Shown here: piece by piece, positions 25,943-39,014 of the stretch | How the letters are laid out: each line of letters opens with the position of its first letter | Numbering within the stretch: position 1 is the first letter of the stretch | Origin: Chrysaora quinquecirrha | Lineage: Eukaryota; Cnidaria; Scyphozoa; Semaeostomeae; Pelagiidae | Assembly (NCBI GenBank): GCA_014526335.1 | Contig: JACTAT010000036.1 | Location: 1,514,386-1,578,385, forward strand | Direction of reading: 5' to 3' | Length of the DNA: 64,000 bases | Translations under genes and position numbers: made by a program | The notes under the pieces: model-generated | Databases searched by the model: none | What the model saw: only the letters and a program-made list of their open reading frames with translations | Told to the model about the DNA's origin: nothing

Positions 25943-28900
25943 ATATTAAACCATTCCAATGCCCTTTCCAGGTAATAATAAAGCTATTTAGCTCATAAAA
26001 GGGAAAAATAACCCATCCAAATGGGCCATTTTTGGGCAAAAAGTCAAGGCTATACTAAGGCAAAATGGCCAAAAATCGCCCAAAATCAAGGGTCTCCAAA
26101 TGGCTCCCAATCATCAAAAATAGCTATCTAAGGGTATATTAAACCATTCCAATATCCTTTCCAGGTAATAATAAAGCTTTTTTAGCTAATAAAAGGGAAA
26201 AAATAAACCCCTCAAAATCGGCCATTTTTGGGCAAAAAGGCAAGGCTATACTAAGGCAAAATGGTCAAAAATTGAGCAAAATCAAGGGTCTCCAAATGGC
26301 TCCCAATCATCAAAAATAGCTATCTAAGGGTATATTTAACCATTCCAATGCCCTTTCCAGGTAATAATAAAGCTATTTAGCTCATAAAAGGGAAAAAATA
26401 AACCCTCAAAATGGGCCATTTTTGGGCAAAAAGTCAAGGCTATACTAAGGCAAAATGGCCAAAAATCGCCCAAAATCAAGGGTCTCCAAATGGCTCCCAA
26501 TCATCAAAAATAGCGATCTAAGGGTATATTAAACCATTCCAATGCCCTTTCGAGGTAATAATAAAGCTATTTAGCTCATAAAAGGAAAAAATAAACCCTC
26601 AAAATGGGCCATTTTTGGGCAAAAAGGCAAGGCTATACTAAGGCAAAATGGCCAAAAATCGAGCAAAATCAAGGGTCTCCAAATGGCTCCCAATCATGAA
26701 AAATAGCTATCTAAGGGTATATTAAACCATCCCAATGCCCTTTCCAGGTAATAATAAAGCTATTTAGCTCATAAAAGGGAAAAAATGAACCCCTCAAAAT
26801 GGGCCATTTTTGGGCAAAAAGGCAAGGCTATACTAAGGCAAAATGCCAAAAATCGTCCAAAATCAAGGGTCTCCAAATGGCTCCCAATCATCAAAAATAG
26901 CTATCTAAGGGTATATTAAACCATTCCAATGCCCTTTCCAGGTAATAATAAAGCTATTTAGCTCATAAAAGGAAAAATAAACCCTCAAAATGGGCCATTT
27001 TTGGGCAAAAAGTCAAGGCTATACTAAGGAAAAATGGCCAAAAATCGCCCAAAATCAAGGGTCTCCAAATGGCTCCCAATCATCAAAAATAGCTATCTAA
27101 GGGTATATTAAACCATTCCAATGCCCTTTCCAGGTAATAATAAAGCTATTTAGCTCATAAAAGGAAAAAATAAACCCTCAAAATGGGCCATTTTTGGGCA
27201 AAAAGGCAAGGCTATACTAAGGCAAAATGACCAAAAATCGTCCAAAATCAAGGGTCTCCAAATGGCTCCCAATCATCAAAAATAGCTATCTAAGGGTATA
27301 TTAAACCATTCCAATGCCCTTTCCAGGTAATAATAAAGCTATTTAGCTCATAAAAGGAAAAATAAACCCTCAAAATGGGCCATTTTTGGGCAAAAAGGCA
27401 AGGCTATACTAAGGCAAAATGGCCAAAAATCGTCCAAAATCAAGGGTCTCCAAATGGCTCCCAATCATCAAAAATAGCTATCTAAGGGTATATTAAACCA
27501 TTCCAATGCCCTTTCCAGGTAATAATAAAGCTATTTAGCTCATAAAAGGAAAAAATAAACCCTCAAAATGGGCCATTTTTGGGCAAAAAGGCAAGGCTAT
27601 ACTAAGGCAAAATGGCCAAAAATCGTCCAAAATCAAGGGTCTCCAAATGGCTCCCAATCATCAAAAATAGCTATCTAAGGGTATATTAAACCATTCCAAT
27701 GCCCTTTCCAGGTAATAATAAAGCTATTTAGCTCATAAAAGGGAAAAATAAACCCTCAAAATGGGCCATTTTTGGGCAAAAAGGCAAGGCTATACTAAGG
27801 CAAAATGGCCAAAAATCGTCCAAAATCAAGGGTCTCCAAATGGCTCCCAATCATCAAAAATAGCTATCTAAGGGTATATTAAACCATTCCAATGCCCTTT
27901 CCAGGTAATAATAAAGCTATTTAGCTCATAAAAGGAAAAATAAACCCTCAAAATGGGCCATTTTTGGGCAAAAAGGCAAGGCTATACTAAGGCAAAATGG
28001 CCAAAAATCGTCCAAAATCAAGGGTCTCCAAATGGCTCCCAATCATCAAAAATAGCTATCTAAGGGTATATTAAACCATTCCAATGCCCTTTCGAGGTAA
28101 TAATAAAGCTATTTAGCTCATAAAAGGAAAAATAAACCCTCAAAATGGGCCATTTTTGGGCAAAAAGGCAAGGCTATACTAAGGCAAAATGGCCAAAAAT
28201 CGTCCAAAATCAAGGGTCTCCAAATGGCTCCCAATCATCAAAAATAGCTATCTAAGGGTATATTAAACCATCCCAATGCCCTTTCCAGGTAATAATAAAG
28301 CTATTTAGCTCATAAAAGGAAAAATAAACCCTCAAAATGGGCCATTTTTGGGCAAAAAGGCAAGGCTATACTAAGGCAAAATGGCCAAAAATCGCCCAAA
28401 ATCAAGGGTCTCCAAATGGCTCCCAATCATCAAAAATAGCTATCTAAGGGTATATTAAACCATTCCAATGCCCTTTCGAGGTAATAATAAAGCTATTTAG
28501 CTCATAAAAGGGAAAAAATAAACCCCTCAAAATGGGCCATTTTTGGGCAAAAAGGCAAGGCTATACTAAGGCAAAATGGCCAAAAATCGTCCAAAATCAA
28601 GGGTCTCCAAATGGCTCCCAATCATCAAAAATAGCTATCTAAGGGTATATTAAACCATCCCAATGCCCTTTCCAGGTAATAATAAAGCTATTTAGCTCAT
28701 AAAAGGGAAAAAATAAACCCCTCAAAATGGGCCATTTTTGGGCAAAAAGGCAAGGCTATACTAAGGCAAAATGGCCAAAAATCGTCCAAAATCAAGGGTC
28801 TCCAAATGGCTCCCAATCATCAAAAATAGCTATCTAAGGGTATATTAAACCATTCCAATGCCCTTTCGAGGTAATAATAAAGCTATTTAGCTTATAAAAG

Positions 28901-31900
28901 GGAAAAAATAAACCCCTCAAAATCGGCCATTTTTGCGCAAAAAGGCAAGGCTATACTAAGGCAAAATGGCCAAAAATCGTCCAAAATCAAGGGTCTCCAA
29001 ATGGCTCCCAATTATCAAAAATAGCTATCTTAGGGTATATTAAACCATTCCAATGCCCTTTCCAGGTAATAATAAAGCTATTTAGCTCATAAAAGGGAAA
29101 AAATAAACCCCTCAAAATGGGCTATTTTTGGGCAAAATGGCAAGGCTATACTAAGGCAAAATGGCCAAAAATCGTCCAAAATCAAGGGTCTCCAAATGGC
29201 TCCCAATCATCAAAAATAGCTATCTAAGGGTATATTAAACCATTCCAATGCCCTTTCCAGGTAATAATAAAGCTATTTAGCTCATAAAAGGGAAAAAATA
29301 AACCCCTCAAAATGGGCCATTTTTGGGCAAAAAGGCAAGGCTATACTAAGGCAAAATGGCCAAAAATCGTCCAAAATCAAGGGTCTCCAAATGGCTCCCA
29401 ATCATCAAAAATAGCTATCTAAGGGTATATTAAACCATTCCAATGCCCTTTCCAGGTAATAATAAAGCTATTTAGCTCATAAAAGGGAAAAAATAAACCC
29501 CTCAAAATGGGCCATTTTTGGGCAAAAAGGCAAGGCTATACTAAGGCAAAATGGCCAAAAATCGTCCAAAATCAAGGGTCTCCAAATGGCTCCCAATCAT
29601 CAAAAATAGCTATCTAAGGGTATATTAAACCATTCCAATGCCCTTTCCAGGTAATAATAAAGCTATTTAGCTCATAAAAGGGAAAAAATAAACCCTCAAA
29701 ATGGGCCATGGCTTTTGGGCAAAAAGGCAAGGCTATACTAAGGCAAAATGGCCAAAAATCGTCCAAAATCAAGGGTCTCCAAATGGCTCCCAATCATCAA
29801 AAATAGCTATCTAAGGGTATATTAAACCATTCCAATGCCCTTTCCAGGTAATAATAAAGCTATTTAGCTCATAAAAGGAAAAATAAACCCTCAAAATGGG
29901 CCATTTTTGGGCAAAAAGGCAAGGCTATACTAAGGCAAAATGGCCAAAAATCGTCCAAAATCAAGGGTCTCCAAATGGCTCCCAATCATCAAAAATAGCT
30001 ATCTAAGGGTATATTAAACCATTCCAATGCCCTTTCCAGGTAATAATAAAGCTATTTAGCTCATAAAAGGAAAAATAAACCCTCAAAATGGGCCATTTTT
30101 GCCAAAAATCGGCAAAAAGGCAAGGCTATACTAAGGCAAAATGGCCAAAAATCGTCCAAAATCAAGGGTCTCCAAATGGCTCCCAATCCCAATCAAAAAT
30201 AGCTATCTAAGGGTATAATAAACCATTCCAATGCCCTTTCCAGGTAATAATAAAGCTATTTAGCTCATAAAAGGGAAAAATAAACCCTTAAAATGGGCAA
30301 TTTTTGGGCAAAGAGGCAAGGCTATACTAAGGCAAAATGGCAAAAAATCGAGCAAAATCAAGGGTCTCCAAATGGCTCCCAATCATGAAAAATAGCTATC
30401 TAAGGGTATATTAAACCATCCCAATGCCCTTTCCAGGTAATAATAAAGCTATTTAGCTCATAAAAGGGAAAAAATGAACCCCTCAAAATGGGCCATTTTT
30501 GGGCAAAAAGTCAAGGCTATACTAAGGCAAAATGGCCAAAAATCGCCCAAAATCAAGGGTCTCCAAATGGCTCCCAATCATCAAAAATAGCTATCTAAGG
30601 GTATATTAAACCATTCCAATGCCCTTTCCAGGTAATAATAAAGCTATTTAGCTCATAAAAGGGAAAAAATAAACCCCTCAAAATCGGCCATTTTTGCGCA
30701 AAAAGGCAAGGCTATACTAAGGCAAAATGGCCAAAAATCGTCCAAAATCAAGGGTCTCCAAATGGCTCCCAATCATCAAAAATAGCTATCTAAGGGTATA
30801 TTAAACCATTCCAATGCCCTTTCCAGGTAATAATAAAGCTATTTAGCTCATAAAAGGAAAAATAAACCCTCAAAATGGGCCATTTTTGCGCAAAAAGGCA
30901 AGGCTATACTAAGGCAAAATGGCCAAAAATCGTCCAAAATCAAGGGTCTCCAAATGGCTCCCAATCATCAAAAATAGCTATCTAAGGGTATATTAAACCA
31001 TTCCAATGCCCTTTCCAGGTAATAATAAAGCTATTTAGCTCATAAAAGGAAAAATAAACCCTCAAAATGGGCAATTTTTGGGCAAAATGGCAAGGCTATA
31101 CTAAGGCAAAATGGCCAAAAATCGTCCAAAATCAAGGGTCTCCAAATGGCTCCCAATCATCAAAAATAGCTATCTAAGGGTATATTAAACCATTCCAATG
31201 CCCTTTCCAGGTAATAATAAAGCTATTTAGCTCATAAAAGGGAAAAAATAAACCCCTCAAAATCGGCCATTCTTGGGCAAAAAGTCAAGGCTATACTAAG
31301 GCAAAATGGCCAAAATCGTCCAAAATCAAGGGTCTCCAAATGGCTCCCAATTATCACAAATAGCTATCTTAGGGTATATTAAACCATTCCAATGCCCTTT
31401 CGAGGTAATAATAAAGCTATTTAGCTTATAAAAGGGAAAAAATAAATCCCTCAAAATGGGCCATTTTTGCGCAAAAAGGCAAGGCTATACTAAGGCAAAA
31501 TGGCCAAAAATCGTCCAAAATCAAGGGTCTCCAAATGGCTCCCAATTATCAAAAATAGCTATCTTAGGGTATATTAAACCATTCCAATGCCCTTTCCAGG
31601 TAATAATAAAGCTATTTAGCTCATAAAAGGGAAAAAATAAACCCCTCAAAATGGGCCATTTTTGCGCAAAAAGGCAAGGCTATACTAAGGCAAAATGGCC
31701 AAAAATCGTCCAAAATCAAGGGTCTCCAAATGGCTCCCAATCATCAAAAATAGCTATCTAAGGGTATATTAAACCATTCCAATGCCCTTTCCAGGTAATA
31801 ATAAAGCTATTTAGCTCATAAAAGGGAAAAATAAACCCTCAAAATGGGCCATTTTTGGGCAAAATGGCAAGGCTATACTAAGGCAAAATGGCCAAAAATC

Positions 31901-34750
31901 GTCCAAAATCAAGGGTCTCCAAATGGCTCCCAATCATCAAAAATAGCTATCTAAGGGTATATTAAACCATTCCAATGCCCTTTCCAGGTAATAATAAAGC
32001 TATTTAGCTCATAAAAGAGAAAAATAAACCCTCAAAATGGGCCATTTTTGGGCAAAAAGGCAAGGCTATACTAAGGCAAAATGGTCAAAAATCGTCCAAA
32101 ATCAAGGGTCTCCAAATGGCTCCCAATCATCAAAAATAGCTATCTAAGGGTAAATTAAACCATTCCAATGCCCTTTCGAGGTAATAATAAAGCTATTTAG
32201 CTCATAAAAGGAAAAATAAACCCTCAAAATGGGCCATTTTTGGCAAAAAGGCAAGGCTATACTAAGGCAAAATGGCCAAAAATCGTCCAAAATCAAGGGT
32301 CTCAAATGGCTCCCAATCATCAAAAATAGCTATCTAAGGGTATATTAAACCATTCCAATGCCCTTTCCAGGTAATAATAAAGCTATTTAGCTCATAAAAG
32401 GAAAAATAAACCCTCAAAATGGGCCATTTTTGGGCAAAAAGGCAAGGCTATACTAAGGCAAAATGGCCAAAAATCGTCCAAAATCAAGGGTCTCCAAATG
32501 GCTCCCAATCATCAAAAATAGCTATCTAAGGGTATATTAAACCATTCCAATGCCCTTTCCAGGTAATAATAAAGCTATTTAGCTCATAAAAGGAAAAAAT
32601 AAACCCTCAAAATGGGCCATTTTTGCGCAAAAAGGCAAGGCTATACTAAGGCAAAATGGCCAAAAATCGTCCAAAATCAAGGGTCTCCAAATGGCTCCCA
32701 ATCATCAAAAATAGCTATCTAAGGGTATATTAAACCATTCCAATGCCCTTTCCAGGTAATAATAAAGCTATTTAGCTCATAAAAGGGAAAAAATAAACCC
32801 CTCAAAATGGGCCATTTTTGGGCAAAAAGGCAAGGCTATACTAAGGCAAAATGGCCAAAAATCGTCCAAAATCAAGGGTCTCCAAATGGCTCCCAATCAT
32901 CAAAAATAGCTATCTAAGGGTATATTAAACCATTCCAATGCCCTTTCGAGGTAATAATAAAGCTATTTAGCTCATAAAAGGGAAAAAAAACACCCTCAAA
33001 ATGGGCCATTTTTGGGCAAAATGGCAAGGCTATACTAAGGCAAAATGGCCAAAAATCGTCCAAAATCAAGGGTCTCCAAATGGCTCCCAATCATCAAAAA
33101 TAGCAATCTAAGGGTATATTAAACTATTCCAATGCCCTTTCCAGGTAATAATAAAGCTATTTAGCTCATAAAAGGAAAAATAAACCCTCAAAATCGGCCA
33201 TTCTTGGGCAAAAAGTCAAGGCTATACTAAGGCAAAATGGCCAAAATCGTCCAAAATCAAGGGTCTCCAAATGGCTCCCAATTATCAAAAATAGCTATCT
33301 TAGGGTATATTAAACCATTCCAATGCCCTTTCCAGGTAATAATAAAGCTATTTAGCTCATAAAAGAGAAAAAATAAACCCCTCAAAATGGGCCATTTTTG
33401 CGCAAAAAGGCAAGGCTATACTAAGGCAAAATGGCCAAAAATCGTCCAAAATCAAGGGTCTCCAAATGGCTCCCAATCATCAAAAATAGCTATCTAAGGG
33501 TATATTAAACCATTCCAATGCCCTTTCCAGGTAATAATAAAGCTATTTAGCTCATAAAAGAGAAAAAATAAACCCCTCAAAATGGGCCATTTTTGCGCAA
33601 AAAGGCAAGGCTATACTAAGGCAAAATGGCCAAAAATCGTCCAAAATCAAGGGTCTCCAAATGGCTCCCAATTAACAAAAATAGCTATCTAAGGGTATAT
33701 TAAACCATTCCAATGCCCTTTCCAGGTAATAATAAAGCTATTTAGCTCATAAAAGGGAAAAAATAAACCCCTCAAAATGGGCTATTTTTGGGCAAAATGG
33801 CAAGGCTATACTAAGGCAAAATGGCCAAAAATCGTCCAAATTCAAGGGTCTCCAAATGGCTCCCAATCATCAAAAATAGCTATCTAAGGGTATATTAAAC
33901 CATTCCAATGCCCTTTCCAGGTAATAATAAAGCTTCTTAGCTCATAAAAGAGAAAAAATAAACCCCTCAAAATGGGCCATTTTTGGGCAAAAAGTCAAGG
34001 CTATACTAAGGCAAAATGGTCAAAAATCGAGCAAAATCAAGGGTCTCCAAATGGCTCCCAATCATCGAAAATAGCTATCTAAGGGTAAATTAAACCATTC
34101 CAATGCCCTTTCGAGGTAATAATAAAGCTATTTAGCTAATAAAAAGGAAAAAATAAACTCCTCAAAATGGGCCATTTTTGCGCAAAAAGGCAAGGCTATA
34201 CTAAGGCAAAATGGCCAAAAATCGCCCAAAATCAAGGGTCTCAAAATGGCTCCCAATCATCAAAAATAGCTATCTAAGGGTATATTAAACCATTCCAATG
34301 CCCTTTCCAGGTAATAATAAAGCTATTTAGCTCATAAAAGGGAAAAAATAAACCCCTCAAAATGGGCCATTTTTGGGCAAAAAGGCAAGGCTATACTAAG
34401 GCAAAATGGCCAAAAATCGAGCAAAATCAAGGGTCTCGATTGGCTCCCAATCATCGAAAATAGCTAACTAAGGGTAAATTAAACCATTCCAATGCCCTTT
34501 CGAGGTAATAATAAAGCTATTTAGCTCATAAAAGAGAAAAAATAAACCACTCAAAATAGGCCATTTTTGGGCAAAACGGCAAGGCTCTACTAAGGCAAAA
34601 TGGCGAAAAATTGCCTAAAATCAAGGGTCTCTAATTGGCTCCCAATCATCAAAAATAGCTATCTAAGGGTAAATTAAACAATTCAAATGCCCTTTCGAGG
34701 TAATAATAAAGCTATTTAGCTCATCAAAGGGAAAAATAAACCCCATCAAA
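25943..34750 (+). repeat. 193-bp satellite, right block (about 45 copies)
   Basis: Head-to-tail monomers; AAACCATTCC recurs at 27495, 27688 and 27881, giving 193 bases. Copies vary by a few indels (GGGAAAAA/GGAAAA, GGGCAAAA/GCGCAAAA, TCCAGG/TCGAGG). Each monomer has a dyad GGCCATTTT...AAAATGGCC. The copies near 34500-34750 are degenerate, as at the left edge. It ends next to GTCGCTACATTCTCCCACAG, the mirror of the left flank. Confidence 0.97.
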
Positions 34751-35018
34751 GTCGCTACATTCTCCCACAGTATTTAATAATATTTAAACATATTATATCA
34801 TGACTAATATTATTTCAGCGCGGTATACGCTATGAAGAACAAAGTAAATAAAGATAAGAAAATTAATCTGGTATCGTATAAATAATAAAATAACTAAAGA
34901 AATAAAATCAATTAAAAGCTAATGATTTTAAGCCTAGTTTTATTTTAATGTTTGTTATATATAATTTCTATTAAAAATTTCCAGTACCTTTCAATAAATT
35001 TGCAGTCTCTCTGCTTTC

Positions 35019-35390
35019 ATTTCAATTCATACAACCATATTCGACATGGAAGGAAGTGTCAGATCAGAAGAATTGTTGGACAACATAAGATATGTTCACT
35101 AATAGAAGGAAGTTTCTGCATCCAGGGTCCAAAGCTGTTCAACCTACTACCTAAACATCTTAGGGACTTGAGTGGGGTATCGCTGGATGTGTTCAAGAAA
35201 GGCTTAGATGATTTTCTGTCTCAAATTCCTGATGAGCCTCAACTTGTTGGTTATACGGCAATAAGAAAAGCTGATAGTAACTCTTTAGTTGATATGATCA
35301 AAATTGGATCTTTTTCAAGGGATAGACATCTTAGTGTTAATCCTTAAGATAATATATCTTTAAACCTTGTAATAATAATAATAATAATAA
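35019..35390 (+). pseudogene. LINE 3' end fragment at LMF2 3' deletion
   Basis: A frame ending at 35347 carries GPKLFNLLPKHLRDLSG and [16 protein letters not shown], the typical C-terminal tail of CR1/L2-like reverse transcriptases, followed by (TAA)n. Its 5' break joins LMF2 3'-UTR sequence (left 24181) and its tail joins LMF2 intron 18 (left 22590). The insertion therefore coincides with loss of the intervening ~1.6 kb. Confidence 0.8.
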
Positions 35391-35587
35391 CAAGTTCCAG
35401 ATTGGAGGGATCAGAATCAAAAGACATCTTTACCTAGTTCCTGCAAAACTAAGTTTTCGTCAGAACATGAGTTTATTCATAAATTTTCAATAAAATTCCG
35501 CTCTTTCTCGCAATTCCGAAACTGTAATTTCCAAATTTTTGCCAAGCCCTACTTTCATACAAGCTTCTTTCTACTAATAGATATCGT

Positions 35588-35905
35588 GTAAGATAACGAT
35601 ATTATAATATCTATAAATTATAAATTATATATATATTATATATTATCTATTATCTATTATCTATTATTATATATATATATATTATTATATATATATATAT
35701 ATATTAATTTATATATCTATTATCTATTATCTATTATCTATTATCTATTATCTATTATTATATTATCTATTATCTATTATTATAGATATTATCTATAAAC
35801 ATTGTAATAGATATCGTTAAAAAAAAAAAAAAAGATGACAAAAAAAAAAATAAATAAATAAAAAAAAATTTATATATAGTTTTGAAAATGGATATGCGTT
35901 TATCT
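35588..35905. repeat. TATCTATTA microsatellite and A-rich tract
   Basis: Short units TATCTAT/TATTATC followed by AAAAAATAAATAAATA. It occupies the place of the left arm's LMF2 exon 18 region (about 22170-22395), so that exon is missing here. Confidence 0.85.
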
Positions 35906-35999
35906 CTCTTATGGTGCTGAAGAAGGAACTCAACATAGCTCTGAAGAGTTCTCACATAAAAGCGTACAATCTTAAAGAAAATAATGTCTGGTACTTAGA

Positions 36000-36330
36000 G
36001 AGAGCCTTCAAGGGCTGCTATGACTTGGAGAGTTGCTCGGCGATTTCATTGAGCTCTATAGCTTAGTGGAAACATTGTTGGCTCTCTGGTCATGCAGTTC
36101 AGGTTTGAATCCTTCGCCATTCATGAAAAATATATAATAATATGTATGGTGCTGAAGAAGGCTCAACATAGTCGAAGCACAAAAATGTCAACCGGGGGGA
36201 GAGCCTTGGGCTGTATGATTTGGAGAGTTACTCGGCGATCTCATTCAGCTCTATAGCTCAGTGGAAACATCGTTGGCTCTCTGGTCATGCATTTCGAATC
36301 CCATCTATCGTGGTATACCACTGGTGGAAA
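36000..36330 (+). mobile_element. Two tRNA-derived SINE-like units, family 1
   Basis: Unit 1 has A-box-like TAGCTTAGTGG (36059-36069) and B-box-like GGTTTGAATCC (36102-36112). Unit 2 has TAGCTCAGTGG (36254-36264) and ATTTCGAATCC (36291-36301). These are internal RNA polymerase III promoter elements. The left arm's region shows only one head. Confidence 0.7.
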
Positions 36331-36922
36331 TAATAATCTACAGTAAAGAACGTTTTAGGCTTGATTACCTTGATTTAGCAAGTCCATCTGATATGCTCGT
36401 TGTATTCCTTGGTAGCTTTGTGTAATGATAAGCATATAGTGTACTTTTTATAAACTTAGGAGCTTTATCTGGAAACGGATTCTTCCCAAGCAACGCTAGA
36501 ATGTCTTGGTTGTCATTCAGAAGCTTGTCAATCAAACTGATAAACCAGGGACTGTATTGGTAGCTACCAAGGGCTGCAAACCACATCTGCCAATCAAGGC
36601 GAGGTTGGTGAGGAACTAAAAGAGAGAAGAAAGGAAGTTCAAGAAAACAAACAAGCTAGATTTTCAACTAGTGACATTGATTTGCTGTAAGAGAGTTACA
36701 AAGAAAAAGAAGCGCAGCGTATAAGAACATTTACCATGATATTTTAATCGAAATTATTCAAAAAGTGCTTTATACAGTGAATAAAGCATCGGGGACGATA
36801 GCTTCATTTAATTAACAGATAAAACTGGGTTTTCATTCTTTCTAGATTGCAAGTGAGATATCTTCCTTTTCTTTGTGGTTTTAGATATATTGTATTCCAA
36901 AATTAGGAACAATCACAAGGCT

Positions 36923-37129
36923 AAGGCCCTAACTAAAAGATCAAACATTGTTTATCAAATATTTGAAATTTTCTTTCAATGTTTCAACATTGGGCCATGT
37001 CACTAAACATGCATATCAAAGTGAGAAAACCCCAGGCTGGCATTGTGCCACGTCACAAAACATTGGGCCACGTTAAAAACATGTATCTCCAAGTCACACG
37101 GCCCAAGGCTAGCATCTTCAGTCGGGCAT
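36923..37129. mobile_element. MITE-like repeat with GGCC ends (mirror copy)
   Basis: Reverse complement of 20923-21130, in the same LMF2 intron. It is shared between the arms and so predates their divergence. Confidence 0.55.
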
Positions 37130-37389
37130 TATGTTTCAAATATCAAGCTGAGTACAATGTACACTGGTATAGTCACTGGCCAACCGATTAGATACTGGCT
37201 TAATATGATAACAATACAGCAGAGATCAAATGACTGAGATAAACAGAAATACTTACTCAGGAATAAAGGAGGGTCAGTCAATCTTCCAGGCTTGTAGCGG
37301 AAATCATACTCCTATTATAAGGAAGAAAGAATGAAATGCTTTTCTTACTTCATAAGACTTGATTTCACCACATATAGTGGCAAGCCTTG

Positions 37390-37640
37390 AATATTTATCA
37401 AGGCAACGGTGAAGGTGAAATGGTGACCAGTCGCTAGGATATCAGTAGTAGGTTAACTGGTCGAGGTCTTAACCCTGGCTGTGACGTTACCATGGCTTGG
37501 GTTCGAGCTCCGACCTTGCTGTACTTCTGAGACCACACACGAGCCAACTGGATTACACCACAACGCCACAGCAGCGTTTCGGGAGAGCTTCGTCTCCCAT
37601 AGTCGGGCAATGAGAAGAATTACATAACTCACTGCGAGAT
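37390..37640 (+). mobile_element. tRNA-derived SINE-like repeat, family 2
   Basis: A-box-like TAGGTTAACTGG at 37449-37460 and B-box-like GGTTCGAGCTCC at 37499-37510, about 50 bases apart as in tRNA genes. It is better preserved than the mirror copy at 20430-20650. Confidence 0.6.
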
Positions 37641-38117
37641 AAAGGGAGACGCCTATCTTACAGTAGGCATTTGTAACCAGCTTAAACAAGCAAGAATGTT
37701 TATTTACCAATGTAGAAAGTAATGCCAGTAAATACCTTCCAAGGTCCATTGATGTTGTTACTACCTTCTATAACCAGCTCTGGTCTTCCGCCAACACCAG
37801 TCATACTAAAAATAAATTTTTATATTTTTACAAATTAATTTATAATGTACAAATTGGATTACAAATTTATTACAAATTCAAGTTAAAGAAATGGTATTAC
37901 TATTACCTTCTAAATAATCCATATGAATTAGTGATTTGATACTGATCAGCATTGCTATGCCATTTTTTGATGACAGGCCAAATTCTAGCTTGTGTAGCAC
38001 GGTCAATTTGAGTGTAAGGAACCTAAAGGAAAGCAATTTTGATCTTCTCTACAGTTAACTGGAATCGAATAGATTTTAAATAGAATCAATAAATCAGTCT
38101 GGTCAAGTCAAAACTAG

Positions 38118-38450
38118 TCACGTCAAGTCAAGTCAAGTCAAGTCAAGTCGAGTCAAGTCCAGTCCAGTTCAGTTCAGTTCAGTTCAGTTCAGTTCAGTTC
38201 AGTTCAGTTCAGTTCAGTTCAGTTCAGTTCAGTTCAGTTCAGTCCAGTCCAGTCCAGTCCAGTCCAGTCCAGTTCAGTCCAGTTCAGTTCAGTCCAGTCC
38301 AGCCCAGTCCAGTGCAGCCCAGCCCAACCCAGTCCAGTCCAGTCCAGTCCAGTCCAGTCCAGTCCAGTCCAGTCCAGTCCAGTCAAGCCGAGTCTAGTCC
38401 AGCCGAGTCGAGTCCAGCCCAGTCAAGGCAGTTCAAAGTCAAGTTTAATG
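38118..38450. repeat. Pentanucleotide array AGTTC/AGTCC/AGTCA
   Basis: Mirror of 19620-19975 but with a long AGTTC block and a long AGTCC block, so the arrays have expanded independently in the two arms. Confidence 0.9.
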
Positions 38451-38618
38451 AAGTCAAATCAAATTGAATGGATTACTCACTAGGCTCACTGAGAACAGCC
38501 ATATGGCAGTCGTCATAAAAAATGTTGTCTGAATGCATGAAGATATTTTCTCTTTATTACTTCTAGACATAAAACATCTACGATAGAAGAGAACTAAGAT
38601 CTTAAAATCCTATCATTA

Positions 38619-39014
38619 TACCCCGTTTACACGAGCAAAAATATATCAGATCCAAAGTGGATACGATCTACTTTTGGTACGGATAGGCCTTGCGTTCACA
38701 CACAATTCGTAGATCCGATCCACTTTTGGTCCGAGAACCGAACTAATTTTGGATCGCTTAGAAAAGCGTTTCAGTTTAGATCCAATCTGCTTTTGCGTCA
38801 TGTAAACAGGTGGATCCGATCCAAACTGGCTCTCTTTGAAAATATGAGTACAATTACTTAGAAATATTCCGTAACCAAGCATGTGTCAATTACCAAACCC
38901 AGAGTGGATCGGATCCGTGCCTCGTGTAAACTAGATATCCGTACCAAAACTAGAACTACTGGATCCGATCCACTTTAGATCCGATCCATTTTCTCTCATG
39001 TAATATTAGCCTTA
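38619..39014. mobile_element. MITE-like repeat with GGATCCGATCC subrepeats (mirror copy)
   Basis: Reverse complement of 19040-19415, in the same intron of LMF2. Confidence 0.6.

Noticed and set aside
25329..26039. Open frames of more than 180 codons across the gap
   Set aside because: They consist almost entirely of N-derived unknown residues.
25943..34750. CRISPR-like array
   Set aside because: Repeats are contiguous 193-base monomers with no unique spacers, in an animal genome.
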